64,000 bases of DNA from RGIG6165 sp045545175 (GCA_045545175.1 JAZQAK010000006.1:1-64000), one strand, 5' to 3'; shown: positions 32,218 through 41,245, counted from the stretch's first letter. Notes: a model not told the origin generated them from the sequence alone. Program-made: numbers and translations.

Positions 32218-35200
32218 TCTTTAAGTGACCCCAAAGATATAGCGAGAATAGGATATATACTAAATAATTATGATACTATAGAGTGGGCTGTTGATAATCA
32301 GGGAAACAGAGTATTTGATAGACAATACAATGACAGGCATAATAAAACAGCTCCGGTATTCATTATGAAAAAGCGAATAGACGGAACTTATGTTGTAAGT
32401 CAGGTAGTGCCCGATAGTAAACGAAAAACACTATGGATAACGTCTGCAAGAATAGAAAAAGCAGACGTTGGTAGCCAAGTGCCGAATGCTGATATCAGCC
32501 TTCAGCATACGTCCGAAACGCCCCTTGTCTCATCGTCTGCTTTCAATAATAGTATAACGGAACAAGCAGGAAATGTCAATTTGGGGGGTGGATTAGGACT
32601 ATCCAATAAAATTGAAAGCATAGAAGCGAAAGCAACAGAGGCGGCGTTTGAAGCAGGTAGACAGAACGTTCCGAGAGAAAAGGTTAATCTTGTAACACCT
32701 GCACAGGAAGAAGCCTACAATGCAGGAAGATTAGAGCATATCAAGAATATGCCTGCGGTAGTAAGTGAGAGAAGGACACCTAATACAGTTGTAGATAAAC
32801 AAAAACAGTTGGATGTAGTATTAAACAGTAATCCTGCAACTGACGATTATCATACGCAGATTAGAAAAGTTGAAGATATAAAAACTTTTGAGGAAGCGAT
32901 ACAGGATTATGACTATACTAACGGTGATGATGTAACACCTGATTTTACCAGCGAAATGATAAAGAGAGCATTTGAAACAGGAAAAATCACGGTTTATAGC
33001 AGTAAACCTATTGAAAACGGAAGTTTTGTAACACCTTCTAAAATGGAAGCTCAAAGTTATGCCGGAAGCGGAAATATATATTCTGCTGAAGTAAATTTAA
33101 CAGATGTGGCGTGGGTTAACGAACTTCAGGGACAATACGCAAATATCGGTAGTTTGATTGAGGTAAGTACAGAAGGATTGAGTGGAATTATTTCTGATAA
33201 CATACTCGAAGAAGGTGTTTCAGAATATAACTTTGTTATCAGACCGATAAAAATGAAAGTTTTCCCTCCGTATAACCAAAGTAAAAGTGATGCTAATGAG
33301 AGAGCAACAAGGTGGGCGCATAAAGAGAATGTTAAAACCGGTGCACAAAAACTTGTTTCATATCACAATCGGTGGTATATTATAGAAAAGTTTGATTCAG
33401 CAGAACTGGGTTACCAAATTGTCGGTTCTGTGACAAAAAAACAGGTTGATAACTTTACAAATGAGGTGAAAAAACGTGAAAACGAGATTAAGCAAAGAAG
33501 ACAGAGAGTTCTTGATGGACTTACTGGTAGTATTGAGAGCGGAAATACAAATGGATTACGAGGATCTGGCATTGATAACGATGCAAATCAATACGGAGGA
33601 GAAACTGGAACAGTTCAAGACGTGGCTGAGGACCAAACTCAAGGACGGAAAGTTTCAAACGACGCCGATAGAAGTGATGAACATGACCGCACAGATAGGA
33701 AGAATAACAATAACGGAATAGAGCAATCTTCTGACGATACAGAAAACAACGTTATTCCTGCTGAAGTGGAAAAGTATGATATTCCCGAAGACAGTGAAAT
33801 TGTAAGTAATATTGTTGTTGATGAATATTCAAAGAGGTTGAAAAGAGAAAATCCGAGAGCATATAGCAATATTGTACGAATGGCGAAACGTTTGGGAATG
33901 ACTGTGCGTTTTGTTAAGGATCTTATGGACGAGAACGGCAAAGTTCTTGAAGGACTTATAACAAGCAAAGGCATATTTATAAACGCCGATGCGAAAAATC
34001 CGTCACGTTTTGTTGCAACACACGAATTTGGACACAGAATGAAACAGGCGGCACCAGAGGTATGGGCGGCGTATCAGGAATATGTTATAAACAAACTGAA
34101 AAGGGAAAGTTTTGGCAGCGGAAGGACGGCGTATGATGTTCTTTACGAGGAAACAAAAAACGCATATGGAAAAGATGATACAGCTTACATCAATGAAGAA
34201 ATAGCGGTAAATTATGCAGGCGAATTGTTCGACAGCGAGGAAATGCTTGAAAGCTTTATCAGAGAGGACAAGAGCCTTGCCCTCCGTGTGCGTGACTGGT
34301 GGTACAATGTGCTTGAAAGTATGGGACTTCTCAGCGAAAAGAAAAAAGCACAGCAACTGTGGCTGAGAGCCTACACTGCTGCGGCAAAGAATGTAAAAGA
34401 AGGTAAGGTTGGAGAGTACAATGAGAAGCGAGCTTCTCAAATGCGAAATGCACAAGGCGAAACGCAGAGTGAGGAAACGGACGAGCAAAGAAGAAAAAAA
34501 GGTTTCCAAAAAAATAGCCTAATAAAAAAAATACAAAGTAATCTTGAACAATTATCAAAGGAAGACGTCATATTATCTCTCAATACGGATATTTTCAATG
34601 ACAGAAACATGAATATAGTTGAACAAGTAGGAAATTTTTTCAACTCCCTCGGCAATGAAGTATATAGGGCTGGTTTTGGCGAAGTAATTCTCGATAAGGA
34701 CGGAATAAAAAGTGCTATAGGACATAAATTGGGAAGAGCTAAATGTATTGCGTTTCGAGCCGTTCCAGATATAATCAAATACGGAAAACAAATTGATTAT
34801 CAGGAAAAATGGAAGGGCAAACCATACGACTCATATGTGTTTGCAGGAAAAGTAAAAATAGGCAAGGAAGACGCATTTGTAGGTGTGGTGGTTACTCGAA
34901 ATAAAAATACAAGCGAATATTATCTACATGAAATTGTAGACAACGAGGGGAATTTTATTTCAATAAAAAATGATGAGGTTGTCCCTAACAAGACCGTGTC
35001 TAAAACTGATAACAGTTTACACGGAGGAACAACCTCACCTATTGACACTATATCACAAGATGATCATAGTGGCAATAGTCATTCTATGAAAAATACCGAA
35101 GAAAATGCACAAGAGGGTAAAAAAAGCATTGCAGGGACAAGACTTTCGGAACTTGTTGAGAAGTACGGAACTATTCCAAGTGGTGAGAAACCACACAGAA

Positions 35201-38022
35201 ATGTACAAGTACCTCGAAAAACATCACAGGACAAAAAGGTATCGCAGACGGTCCGTACAATCCTTGAGGCAAAGGCCACTCCTGACGAAGCCGTACCGAC
35301 TATTGAAAAACTGGTCGAGGACGGTACTTTCTCTTATGACGTTTACACGGACAAACAGGCGATAAACGATGCCGAGTCTTATATTAAAGAATACGGCTGG
35401 GATGAAAGCCTTAATGATTGGTTTCATGCGGTAGAAAAAGGCGAGGTATCCAAACAGGTTACAACTATGGGATGGGCATTATATAACAATGCCGCTAACC
35501 TTGTAGCAACCGCAACGTCGGAGACAGAAAGGTCCTCTGCGATAAAAACGTCGCTTAATATTCTTGACGCAATGGTAAGACATCAGCGCAGTGCCGCACA
35601 GGCATTACAGGCCACAAGGATATTGAAAAAACTTTCGCCTGAAACGCAGTTATATGGCATACAAAAGAGTGTGAGGGCTTTCCAAAACGAATTAATCAAA
35701 AAGTACGGAAAGAGAGCACCAAATCTTAAAATTGATGAAGGACTTGCGGGGCAATTCTTAAATGCCAAAACTGAAGAAGAAAGACATGATACGGAAATTG
35801 AAATCTTCAGAGATATAGGCAGACAAATACCAGCTTTTTTTAGCGACAAGTGGAATGGTTGGCGATATCTTGGAATGCTTTTCAATTTGCGTACTCACGG
35901 AAGAAACATCGGCGGTAATGCAGGATTTGCTCCCATTGTTCTTACAAAAAATTTAACTGCTACTGCAATAGAGTCTGCTGTTTATCATTTGGGTGGTAAA
36001 AAAATGCTGCGAGGAAAGGCTCTGGTTTGGGGTAGCAAGTCCGACAGAGTATTGTTAAAGGCGGCGTGGAATGACTATGCCAACGTTGCCGAGCTTATAT
36101 CAAACGATGGTAAATATAACGATTTCGCAATGGCAAATCGGCATATAGAAGAGGGCAGACAAATATTTAAATTTAGACCTTTAGAGTGGTCAAGAAAGAA
36201 AAACAGTGATCTTCTTGAAAAGGAGGATATGTGGTTCTCGAAACCTCACTACGCTTATGCTTTGGCACAGTATTGTAAGGCAAACAACATTACAGCCGAA
36301 CAGATAAAGAGGGGCAAAGCAATAGCACCGGCAAGGAATTATGCGATCAAAGAAGCTCAAAAGGCAACATATAGAGACACAAACGCATTTTCTCAAATGG
36401 TAAGCGAATGGGGAAGAAGCAACAAAAATGAAAAAAATGTTGTGAAGAAAGCGTTTAATACTGCTATTGAGGGTATATTGCCATTCCGTAAAACACCTGC
36501 CAACATCCTTGTAAGAGGCATCGAATACAGCCCTTTGGGACTTCTGAAAAGTTTGAGTTATGACCTTGTTCAAGTTAGTAAAGGGGAAATGATGGCAACC
36601 GAAGCCATTGACAACATTTCTGCCGGATTAACAGGCACGGGACTTTTGGCTCTTGGGGTATATCTTGCTGCGCAAGGTCTTGTCAGAGGACACGGCGAAG
36701 ATGATGAGGAAAAGGAGTTTAAGGAGTTAATGGGGCATCAGTCTTATTCTCTTGAACTGCCCAACGGTCAATCAATTACATTAGACTGGCTTGCCCCGGA
36801 AGCACTACCTTTATTTGTAGGAGTTAATATTTGGGAAGCAACAAAAGGTTTTGATGAAGAAGTGAATTTTTCAACAATACTGAAAGTTGTAAGCAATATA
36901 ACTGAGCCGATGCTTGAAATGTCTTGCTTGCAGAGTTTGAACGATTTGTTTGAGGGTATTGGATATGCAACTTCTAAGGGCACATCAGGGTTGATGGCTG
37001 TTTTATCAAGTGCGGCAACAAGTTATCTTACACAAGCTATTCCGACTTTTTGGGGACAAGTAGAACGCACGGGTGAAAAAAACAGAATGACAACCTACAC
37101 TGAAAAGAATGATTTCTTGACAGGCGATATGCAATATACGCTTGGAAAGATAAGTTCTAAAATTCCGTTTTGGGATTATCAGCAAATTCCGTACATTGAC
37201 GCGTGGGGAAGAAAAGAAGCATCCGGTAACGCTCTTAAGAGAGGATTTAACAACTTCCTTAATCCTGCTTATACATCTACCATTGAAACAAGTAAAATGG
37301 AAGAAGAACTCTTGCGTCTCTATGACAAAACAGGAGAAAGCGGAGTGTTTCCTTCAAGAGCAGGCAAGTATTTCACGGTTGATGGAGTACGTAAAGACCT
37401 GACGGCAGATGAGTATGTGAGATATGCGACACTGAAGGGCGAAAAATCTTATAAATTAGTATCTGAATTGGTGAAGAGTAAAACGTATAAAAAACTCTCT
37501 GACGAAGAGAAAGTAAAAGCCGTTAATGAAGCGTATGACTATGCGAACCAAAAAGCAAAGAAAGCCATCAGCAATTACAAACCTGATAGTTGGGTAGATA
37601 AAGCTGATGATTTCGGTAAGGATGCTGAAAATTATATTTCATTTAGGGCTGAAGTTAGTGGTGCTAAAGAAGACAATGACGGAAAGATTTCTAAGTCGGA
37701 AGTAGTAGATATAATACTTGATATGGCTAAAAACGATTCTGAGACTTGGAAAATGTATTTGTCAATGTATGACAGCAAGGCAGCAGTTGAAGCAGAAAAA
37801 TACGGCATTGATGCTGAATTGTTTATGACGGCAGTGGTAGATATGAGTGGTATCAAACCCGACTACAAGAACGGAAAAGCAATCAACGGTAGCAGAAGAA
37901 AAAAGATTGAACGTTATCTCTATTCTGTTTGTGACAGCCACAAGGAATACTTATTCTTACTCGGCTCAGAATACGAAAGTGTAAAAGATGACTACGATTA
38001 CGTTAAGTATTTCGGTAACTAA
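32104..38022 (+). CDS. Giant phage-type polyvalent protein, 5'-truncated
   Basis: 1,972 codons with no stop. It resembles the large multi-domain proteins of phages and conjugative elements that are thought to be delivered with DNA. Inferred modules: a barnase/EndoU-like nuclease region at the N-terminus (RIERDRLIHIENRHG); an ART-like domain near residues 280-400 (KITVYSSKPIENGSFVTPSK); a zinc metallopeptidase with HEFGH at 640-644; a second barnase-like region near 840-970; a long helical polyvalent region; a hydrophobic helix pair near 1500 (GLLALGVYLAAQG); and an EF-hand-like loop DNDGKISKSE near 1857. The frame opens at a probable recombination junction with no clear ribosome-binding site, so the native N-terminus is likely lost. 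AT-rich and unlike its neighbours. Expression is uncertain. Confidence 0.65.
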   Translation: MKRICFRGFDISDYTCRIERDRLIHIENRHGISGQHDQSLSDPKDIARIGYILNNYDTIEWAVDNQGNRVFDRQYNDRHNKTAPVFIMKKRIDGTYVVSQVVPDSKRKTLWITSARIEKADVGSQVPNADISLQHTSETPLVSSSAFNNSITEQAGNVNLGGGLGLSNKIESIEAKATEAAFEAGRQNVPREKVNLVTPAQEEAYNAGRLEHIKNMPAVVSERRTPNTVVDKQKQLDVVLNSNPATDDYHTQIRKVEDIKTFEEAIQDYDYTNGDDVTPDFTSEMIKRAFETGKITVYSSKPIENGSFVTPSKMEAQSYAGSGNIYSAEVNLTDVAWVNELQGQYANIGSLIEVSTEGLSGIISDNILEEGVSEYNFVIRPIKMKVFPPYNQSKSDANERATRWAHKENVKTGAQKLVSYHNRWYIIEKFDSAELGYQIVGSVTKKQVDNFTNEVKKRENEIKQRRQRVLDGLTGSIESGNTNGLRGSGIDNDANQYGGETGTVQDVAEDQTQGRKVSNDADRSDEHDRTDRKNNNNGIEQSSDDTENNVIPAEVEKYDIPEDSEIVSNIVVDEYSKRLKRENPRAYSNIVRMAKRLGMTVRFVKDLMDENGKVLEGLITSKGIFINADAKNPSRFVATHEFGHRMKQAAPEVWAAYQEYVINKLKRESFGSGRTAYDVLYEETKNAYGKDDTAYINEEIAVNYAGELFDSEEMLESFIREDKSLALRVRDWWYNVLESMGLLSEKKKAQQLWLRAYTAAAKNVKEGKVGEYNEKRASQMRNAQGETQSEETDEQRRKKGFQKNSLIKKIQSNLEQLSKEDVILSLNTDIFNDRNMNIVEQVGNFFNSLGNEVYRAGFGEVILDKDGIKSAIGHKLGRAKCIAFRAVPDIIKYGKQIDYQEKWKGKPYDSYVFAGKVKIGKEDAFVGVVVTRNKNTSEYYLHEIVDNEGNFISIKNDEVVPNKTVSKTDNSLHGGTTSPIDTISQDDHSGNSHSMKNTEENAQEGKKSIAGTRLSELVEKYGTIPSGEKPHRNVQVPRKTSQDKKVSQTVRTILEAKATPDEAVPTIEKLVEDGTFSYDVYTDKQAINDAESYIKEYGWDESLNDWFHAVEKGEVSKQVTTMGWALYNNAANLVATATSETERSSAIKTSLNILDAMVRHQRSAAQALQATRILKKLSPETQLYGIQKSVRAFQNELIKKYGKRAPNLKIDEGLAGQFLNAKTEEERHDTEIEIFRDIGRQIPAFFSDKWNGWRYLGMLFNLRTHGRNIGGNAGFAPIVLTKNLTATAIESAVYHLGGKKMLRGKALVWGSKSDRVLLKAAWNDYANVAELISNDGKYNDFAMANRHIEEGRQIFKFRPLEWSRKKNSDLLEKEDMWFSKPHYAYALAQYCKANNITAEQIKRGKAIAPARNYAIKEAQKATYRDTNAFSQMVSEWGRSNKNEKNVVKKAFNTAIEGILPFRKTPANILVRGIEYSPLGLLKSLSYDLVQVSKGEMMATEAIDNISAGLTGTGLLALGVYLAAQGLVRGHGEDDEEKEFKELMGHQSYSLELPNGQSITLDWLAPEALPLFVGVNIWEATKGFDEEVNFSTILKVVSNITEPMLEMSCLQSLNDLFEGIGYATSKGTSGLMAVLSSAATSYLTQAIPTFWGQVERTGEKNRMTTYTEKNDFLTGDMQYTLGKISSKIPFWDYQQIPYIDAWGRKEASGNALKRGFNNFLNPAYTSTIETSKMEEELLRLYDKTGESGVFPSRAGKYFTVDGVRKDLTADEYVRYATLKGEKSYKLVSELVKSKTYKKLSDEEKVKAVNEAYDYANQKAKKAISNYKPDSWVDKADDFGKDAENYISFRAEVSGAKEDNDGKISKSEVVDIILDMAKNDSETWKMYLSMYDSKAAVEAEKYGIDAELFMTAVVDMSGIKPDYKNGKAINGSRRKKIERYLYSVCDSHKEYLFLLGSEYESVKDDYDYVKYFGN

Positions 38023-38028
38023 ACATAA

Positions 38029-38054
38029 AAAAGGTCTCCACAAGGAGACCTTTT
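38029..38054 (+). terminator. Terminator of the polyvalent gene
   Basis: AAAAGGTCTCC acaa GGAGACCTTTT. A close relative of this hairpin recurs at 39666-39693. Confidence 0.85.
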
Positions 38055-38249
38055 CTTATTGTATCAATATCGTTACTATATATCTATGAGCTGGCATAAA
38101 ACAACTCCGAAGAAAAACATAATTTCTGATACTGACATAATTGGTGAGCAGTTCTCAAGACGTGCTGATGATAAGCAATGATGTAAATACTGCTTACCTC
38201 CATATTTTGATGTAGAAATCCTTGTCAGAAAGAAAAAACTAAATACAAC

Positions 38250-38278
38250 TTGAAAAATGGTGGCATATATGGTACTAT
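38250..38278 (+). promoter_or_regulatory. Promoter of the HicAB-SecB module
   Basis: TTGAAA (38250-38255), exactly 17 bp, TGG then TACTAT (38273-38278): a good -35 with an extended -10. The 38055-38249 segment before it shows no recognisable gene. TA promoters are usually autorepressed by the antitoxin; no operator is evident by eye. Confidence 0.6.
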
Positions 38279-38313
38279 AAGAATAAATATAAAGAGGGAG
38301 GGTATTCATATTA

Positions 38314-38574
38314 ATGGCACGAATTGAAAAACTGCTAAACAAGTTATATAGAAAACCAGTGCCAAATGATATGCGCATAGATGAGATAATTCGTATTGTT
38401 ACTGCTTATGGTTGTATAACAGATAGCGGTGGTAAGCATCAATTAAAAATAATTCATCGTCCAACCGGGACAGTAATCCCTATACCTAAGCATGGAGATA
38501 CTGTTGCTGAAGCATATATCAAAGAAATCAAAGCTCTTTTAGATGAGATTACTTCGGAGGAGGAAACAGAATGA
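38314..38574 (+). CDS. hicA: HicA-like mRNA interferase toxin
   Basis: 86 aa with the HicA dsRNA-binding-like fold. Seen: RIDEIIRIVTAYGCITDSGG then KHQLKIIHRPTG, with the candidate catalytic His in GKHQLK (GSHH-like in other HicA), and the signature VIPIPKHGDTV. HicA toxins cleave mRNA when free of HicB. It is longer at the N-terminus (about 20 aa) than classical 60-aa HicA. GGGAGGG lies 11 nt upstream of the ATG. It overlaps hicB by 4 bases (ATGA). Confidence 0.85.
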   Translation: MARIEKLLNKLYRKPVPNDMRIDEIIRIVTAYGCITDSGGKHQLKIIHRPTGTVIPIPKHGDTVAEAYIKEIKALLDEITSEEETE

Positions 38575-39071
38575 AATATCCTTTTAATGTATATTTGACA
38601 CAAGTAGAAGGACATCAGTTTTATATAGCTGAGTGTAAAATTTTAAAAGGTTGTGTCGGACAAGGCGATACGATTCAAGAAGCTATAGCAGAACTTAATT
38701 TAAATGAGGAAGAATGGTTAAAAACAGCAAAAGAATATGGGATATCCATTCCGGAAATCCCATTAGAAATGGATAGCGAATTTAGTGGTAAGTTTACTGT
38801 TAGAGTTTCACCTTATGTTCATAAAACTGCTACGGAATTGGCAAAAAAACAAGGAGTGAGTCTAAATCAATATATTAATGATGCTATTGTTTCACAGAAC
38901 GCTGCAATAACGACAACAGATTATATTATTCCAAAAGTAAAAGAAGCTGTCAAAAAAATCAGTATGGTTATGGAAACATCTTTGACGACAAAAACAAATC
39001 AGAATTATAATGCGACAAATCAATATGCTATGAACAAAACAACACCATCTGAAATAATATATGTGATTTAG
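38571..39071 (+). CDS. hicB: HicB-like antitoxin with C-terminal extension
   Basis: 166 aa. Residues 1-65 are the HicB degraded RNase-H-like domain (YPFNVYLTQVEGHQFYIAEC; GDTIQEAIAELNLNEEEWL). Residues 80-105 form a ribbon-helix-helix DNA-binding domain (GKFTVRVSPYVHKTATELAK, then QGVSLNQYINDAI). A further 60 residues rich in Asn, Thr and Tyr follow (NQNYNATNQYAMNKTTPSEI). In toxin-antitoxin-chaperone systems, such a tail makes the antitoxin dependent on a dedicated SecB chaperone, and a SecB-like gene follows 16 bases downstream. Whether this tail is a chaperone-addiction segment is inference. Confidence 0.85.
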   Translation: MKYPFNVYLTQVEGHQFYIAECKILKGCVGQGDTIQEAIAELNLNEEEWLKTAKEYGISIPEIPLEMDSEFSGKFTVRVSPYVHKTATELAKKQGVSLNQYINDAIVSQNAAITTTDYIIPKVKEAVKKISMVMETSLTTKTNQNYNATNQYAMNKTTPSEIIYVI

Positions 39072-39087
39072 AATAGGAGAAAGTATT

Positions 39088-39477
39088 ATGTTGACTTTAC
39101 AATTACAAAAAGTGTTATATAAAAAAATAAATTCATTTTTTGAAATTAAAGAGAATATGCAATTAAAAGTCCAAAACCAATCTTCGTTAGGGGTCAATTA
39201 TTCTGATGACAATAAAACCTGTTTTGCTACTTTGACTAATAAAACGTTTGCACCTGATCAACCTGATATATTTAACATAGAAATTGAACTCGTCGGGATA
39301 TTTAGCTGTGAAGGAATAAAAATTGATGAAGATAAGAAAAAAGCTCATGTACGAGCATATGAGCTTCTTTTCCCTTACATTCAATTAATGGTAGCTGATT
39401 TGTCTCGCAAAGCCGGATTATCTCCTCTTATGATAGAAATGGCACAGATAGATTCTGATGCAGTTAACGATAATTAG
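39088..39477 (+). CDS. SecB-like chaperone of a toxin-antitoxin-chaperone module
   Basis: 129 aa. The central and C-terminal parts match the SecB fold: FNIEIELVGIFSCEGIKID, AYELLFPYIQLMVADLSRKA and GLSPLMIEMAQID parallel the SecB pattern of a central beta-sheet, LFPY, helix and GxPPL. Gram-positive Clostridia normally lack the SecB export pathway, and the gene sits right after hicAB, so a TA-dedicated chaperone is the best reading. TAGGAGA precedes the ATG. A strong terminator at 39498 closes the operon. Confidence 0.75.
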   Translation: MLTLQLQKVLYKKINSFFEIKENMQLKVQNQSSLGVNYSDDNKTCFATLTNKTFAPDQPDIFNIEIELVGIFSCEGIKIDEDKKKAHVRAYELLFPYIQLMVADLSRKAGLSPLMIEMAQIDSDAVNDN

Positions 39478-39497
39478 TAAATATAAACTTGATGAAG

Positions 39498-39532
39498 AAT
39501 ATCCATACGATAGTCGTGTGGATATTTTTTTG
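39498..39532 (+). terminator. Terminator of the HicAB-SecB module
   Basis: 13-bp arms (39498-39510 and 39514-39526, one wobble) around TAG, followed by a T-run. Confidence 0.85.
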
Positions 39533-39575
39533 AGTGGAAAAACTCTTGCTGGAACAAATTTAAATGTATCTTAAC

Positions 39576-39656
39576 TTGGAACGTACAAGTCTTGAACGGC
39601 ACAGAATGCCAAAGTGTAAAAGATGACTACAATTACGTGAAGTATTGTGGCAACTA
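39576..39656 (+). pseudogene. Fragment: diverged copy of the polyvalent gene's 3' end
   Basis: In frame it reads VQVLNGTECQSVKDDYNYVK then YCGN and stop, matching the last residues of the 1,972-codon protein (FLLGSEYESVKDDYDYVKYF, then GN). It is not identical, so it is a diverged relative rather than a fresh duplication. The following terminator is also homologous. Nothing upstream continues the frame. Confidence 0.8.
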
Positions 39657-39665
39657 AAAAGTGAA

Positions 39666-39693
39666 AAAAGGTCTCCGTTTGGAGACTTTTTTT
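39666..39693 (+). terminator. Second copy of the polyvalent gene terminator
   Basis: AGGTCTCC gttt GGAGACTTTTTTT, homologous to 38029-38054. Confidence 0.8.
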
Positions 39694-39790
39694 GTTTGAC
39701 CCTAATTTTGACCCTACTTTTTTGATTATTTGCGTAATTTTATGTATTTTTGTGCATTTCTTCATTTTGACAAAGTTGTGAATAGGAATA

Positions 39791-39839
39791 AAAAAATAAC
39801 CCCGAAACCCTTATAAATAGGGGCTTAGAGGTTATTTTT
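39791..39839 (-). terminator. Terminator downstream of tRNA-Ser
   Basis: On the minus strand AATAACC (39836-39830) pairs with GGTTATT (39801-39795), with an inner CCCC/GGGT pairing, and then a T-run. It directly follows the tRNA 3' end. Confidence 0.7.
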
Positions 39840-39931
39840 TGGCGGAGATGGAGAGATTCGAACCCTCGAACCGCTTTTGACGGTTACACGATTTCCAATC
39901 GTGCGCGCTCGACCAACTACGCGACATCTCC
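39840..39931 (-). tRNA. tRNA-Ser (anticodon GGA)
   Basis: Minus strand, 92 nt including encoded CCA. Acceptor arms GGAGATG and CATCTCC with discriminator G; anticodon arm CACGA-TTGGAAA-TCGTG giving GGA; a long variable arm (ACCGTCAAAAGCGGT), as expected for serine; T-arm GGGTTCGAATC. Its 3' end faces the accessory island, the usual polarity for tRNA attachment sites. Confidence 0.95.
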
Positions 39932-40007
39932 GTATCGGACTATAGTATTTTATCAACTTTAGTATAATTTGTCAAGAGTCTGGATATTCTCTCTCTGAGG
40001 TGATTTT

Positions 40008-40439
40008 ATGGGAAAGGGAAAAATTGTTCAACTCGGATGCAACGAATCGTCATACGAGGCGTTGCGTAAGCTTCAGAGTGACGGGTATGACGTCGTTGCT
40101 GCACTAGGCAGCAGAGATAAACTTGCCGAGATAAAAAAGAACGTGGATGACAGAGTTGAGGTTTGTGACGAGCATTTTCGTGACGTCGTTCTCGCTGTGA
40201 CCAAGCCCGACGTATGCATCGTTGAAAACGGAAACTACGAAACGTTACTCTCCTGCACGAGAAACGGTGTTTCCACCGTATACGTGGGCAAAGGCTTATC
40301 TGACGAAGCCGTATATAAACTTGACGACCTTTGCAAAAAATACGGCTGTACGGCGGCGATTGTCGGAACGGGAAACGATATCACGAAGAGCGTTGAAAGC
40401 ACGCTGGCATCGGCTTTCGGCTGTAAAGTTATGATGTGA
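40008..40439 (+). CDS. Rossmann-like protein of unknown function
   Basis: 143 aa with a single alpha/beta nucleotide-binding-like fold: KIVQLGCNESSYEALRKL, YDVVAALGSRDKL, PDVCIVENGNYETLLSC and VSTVYVGKGLSDEAV. This resembles the N-terminal domain of dihydrodipicolinate reductase-like dehydrogenases, but no catalytic half is present. It may be stand-alone or a shortened relative. First chromosomal gene right of tRNA-Ser. Confidence 0.6.
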   Translation: MGKGKIVQLGCNESSYEALRKLQSDGYDVVAALGSRDKLAEIKKNVDDRVEVCDEHFRDVVLAVTKPDVCIVENGNYETLLSCTRNGVSTVYVGKGLSDEAVYKLDDLCKKYGCTAAIVGTGNDITKSVESTLASAFGCKVMM

Positions 40440-40495
40440 GTTGCAAAAAAGAAGAAAATGTTATATAATCCTCCGTGTCAATGGAGGATTATATA

Positions 40496-41245
40496 ATGAA
40501 ACTTTTATTTTTTGATATAGACGGCACTCTTATGGCGGATGACGGAAGTCATTACATTCCGCAGAGTACGTATGATGCTATACTTAAGGCTCGTCAAAAC
40601 GGGCACAAGGCGTTTATAAATACGGGTAGATGCAATGCTTTTGTCGAGGACGTGCACCGTGAAATCGGGTTTGACGGCTTTGTGTACGGCTGCGGTACGG
40701 AAGTTGTTATAGACGGAAATACTATTATACATAATCAACTTTCGCGTGAGGTCAGTCTGAATATAGCAAAAAAAGTTATAGATAGAAAACTGTTTAGTCT
40801 GATAGAGAGTTCACACCGTGTTATGATAAGTAAAGACGGTGTGGTGTTGGATCGTAATACCAAAGAAGAAGTTGACGTGTATGCCGATGATTTCGTGTTT
40901 GACAAGATTTCCGTGTTTAACATCGGCATGGATGATGAACTGGTCGGATATGTCAGTGATGCATTTGACGCTATTGACCGTGTGGGTGAAAACATAATCG
41001 AAATTGTTCCAAAAGGCTTTTCGAAAGCAACGGGTATGGAAGTTGTTGCAAAACACTACGGGCTGACTCTTGACGACTGTATAGTGTTTGGCGATTCTCC
41101 CAACGACCTTGCGATGATACATGCCGCAGGCTATGCCGTTACTATGGGCAAGTGCCCGAGTGTTGACAAGTATGCCGATTTTGTGACAAAAGGTGTCAAA
41201 GAAGACGGTATATATCTTGCGATGAAGCATCTTGAACTTATATAA
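40496..41245 (+). CDS. HAD-superfamily (Cof-type) phosphatase
   Basis: 249 aa HAD hydrolase with motif I FFDIDGTL (nucleophile Asp near residue 6), a C2 cap, and motif IV in FGDSPNDLAMI. Cof-type enzymes dephosphorylate sugar or cofactor phosphates; the substrate is not predictable. The start at 40496 is set by GGAGG 9 nt upstream; an in-frame GTG at 40475 lies before that site. Confidence 0.9.
   Translation: MKLLFFDIDGTLMADDGSHYIPQSTYDAILKARQNGHKAFINTGRCNAFVEDVHREIGFDGFVYGCGTEVVIDGNTIIHNQLSREVSLNIAKKVIDRKLFSLIESSHRVMISKDGVVLDRNTKEEVDVYADDFVFDKISVFNIGMDDELVGYVSDAFDAIDRVGENIIEIVPKGFSKATGMEVVAKHYGLTLDDCIVFGDSPNDLAMIHAAGYAVTMGKCPSVDKYADFVTKGVKEDGIYLAMKHLELI

Noticed and set aside
33476..33721. 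Open frame of 81 codons inside the giant phage gene, other frame
   Set aside because: It starts at a GTG within the coding frame and shows no independent evidence of translation. It could be a remnant of an older gene, but this was not supportable.
38055..38249. Possible gene on the minus strand before hicA
   Set aside because: The longest frame (100 codons) has no ribosome-binding site or recognisable domain and overlaps the TA promoter.
39571..39765. Minus-strand frame containing VGSKLGSN as an integrase gene
   Set aside because: Only a few residues resemble integrase ends and the frame reads through the antisense of the phage 3' fragment; no catalytic residues.
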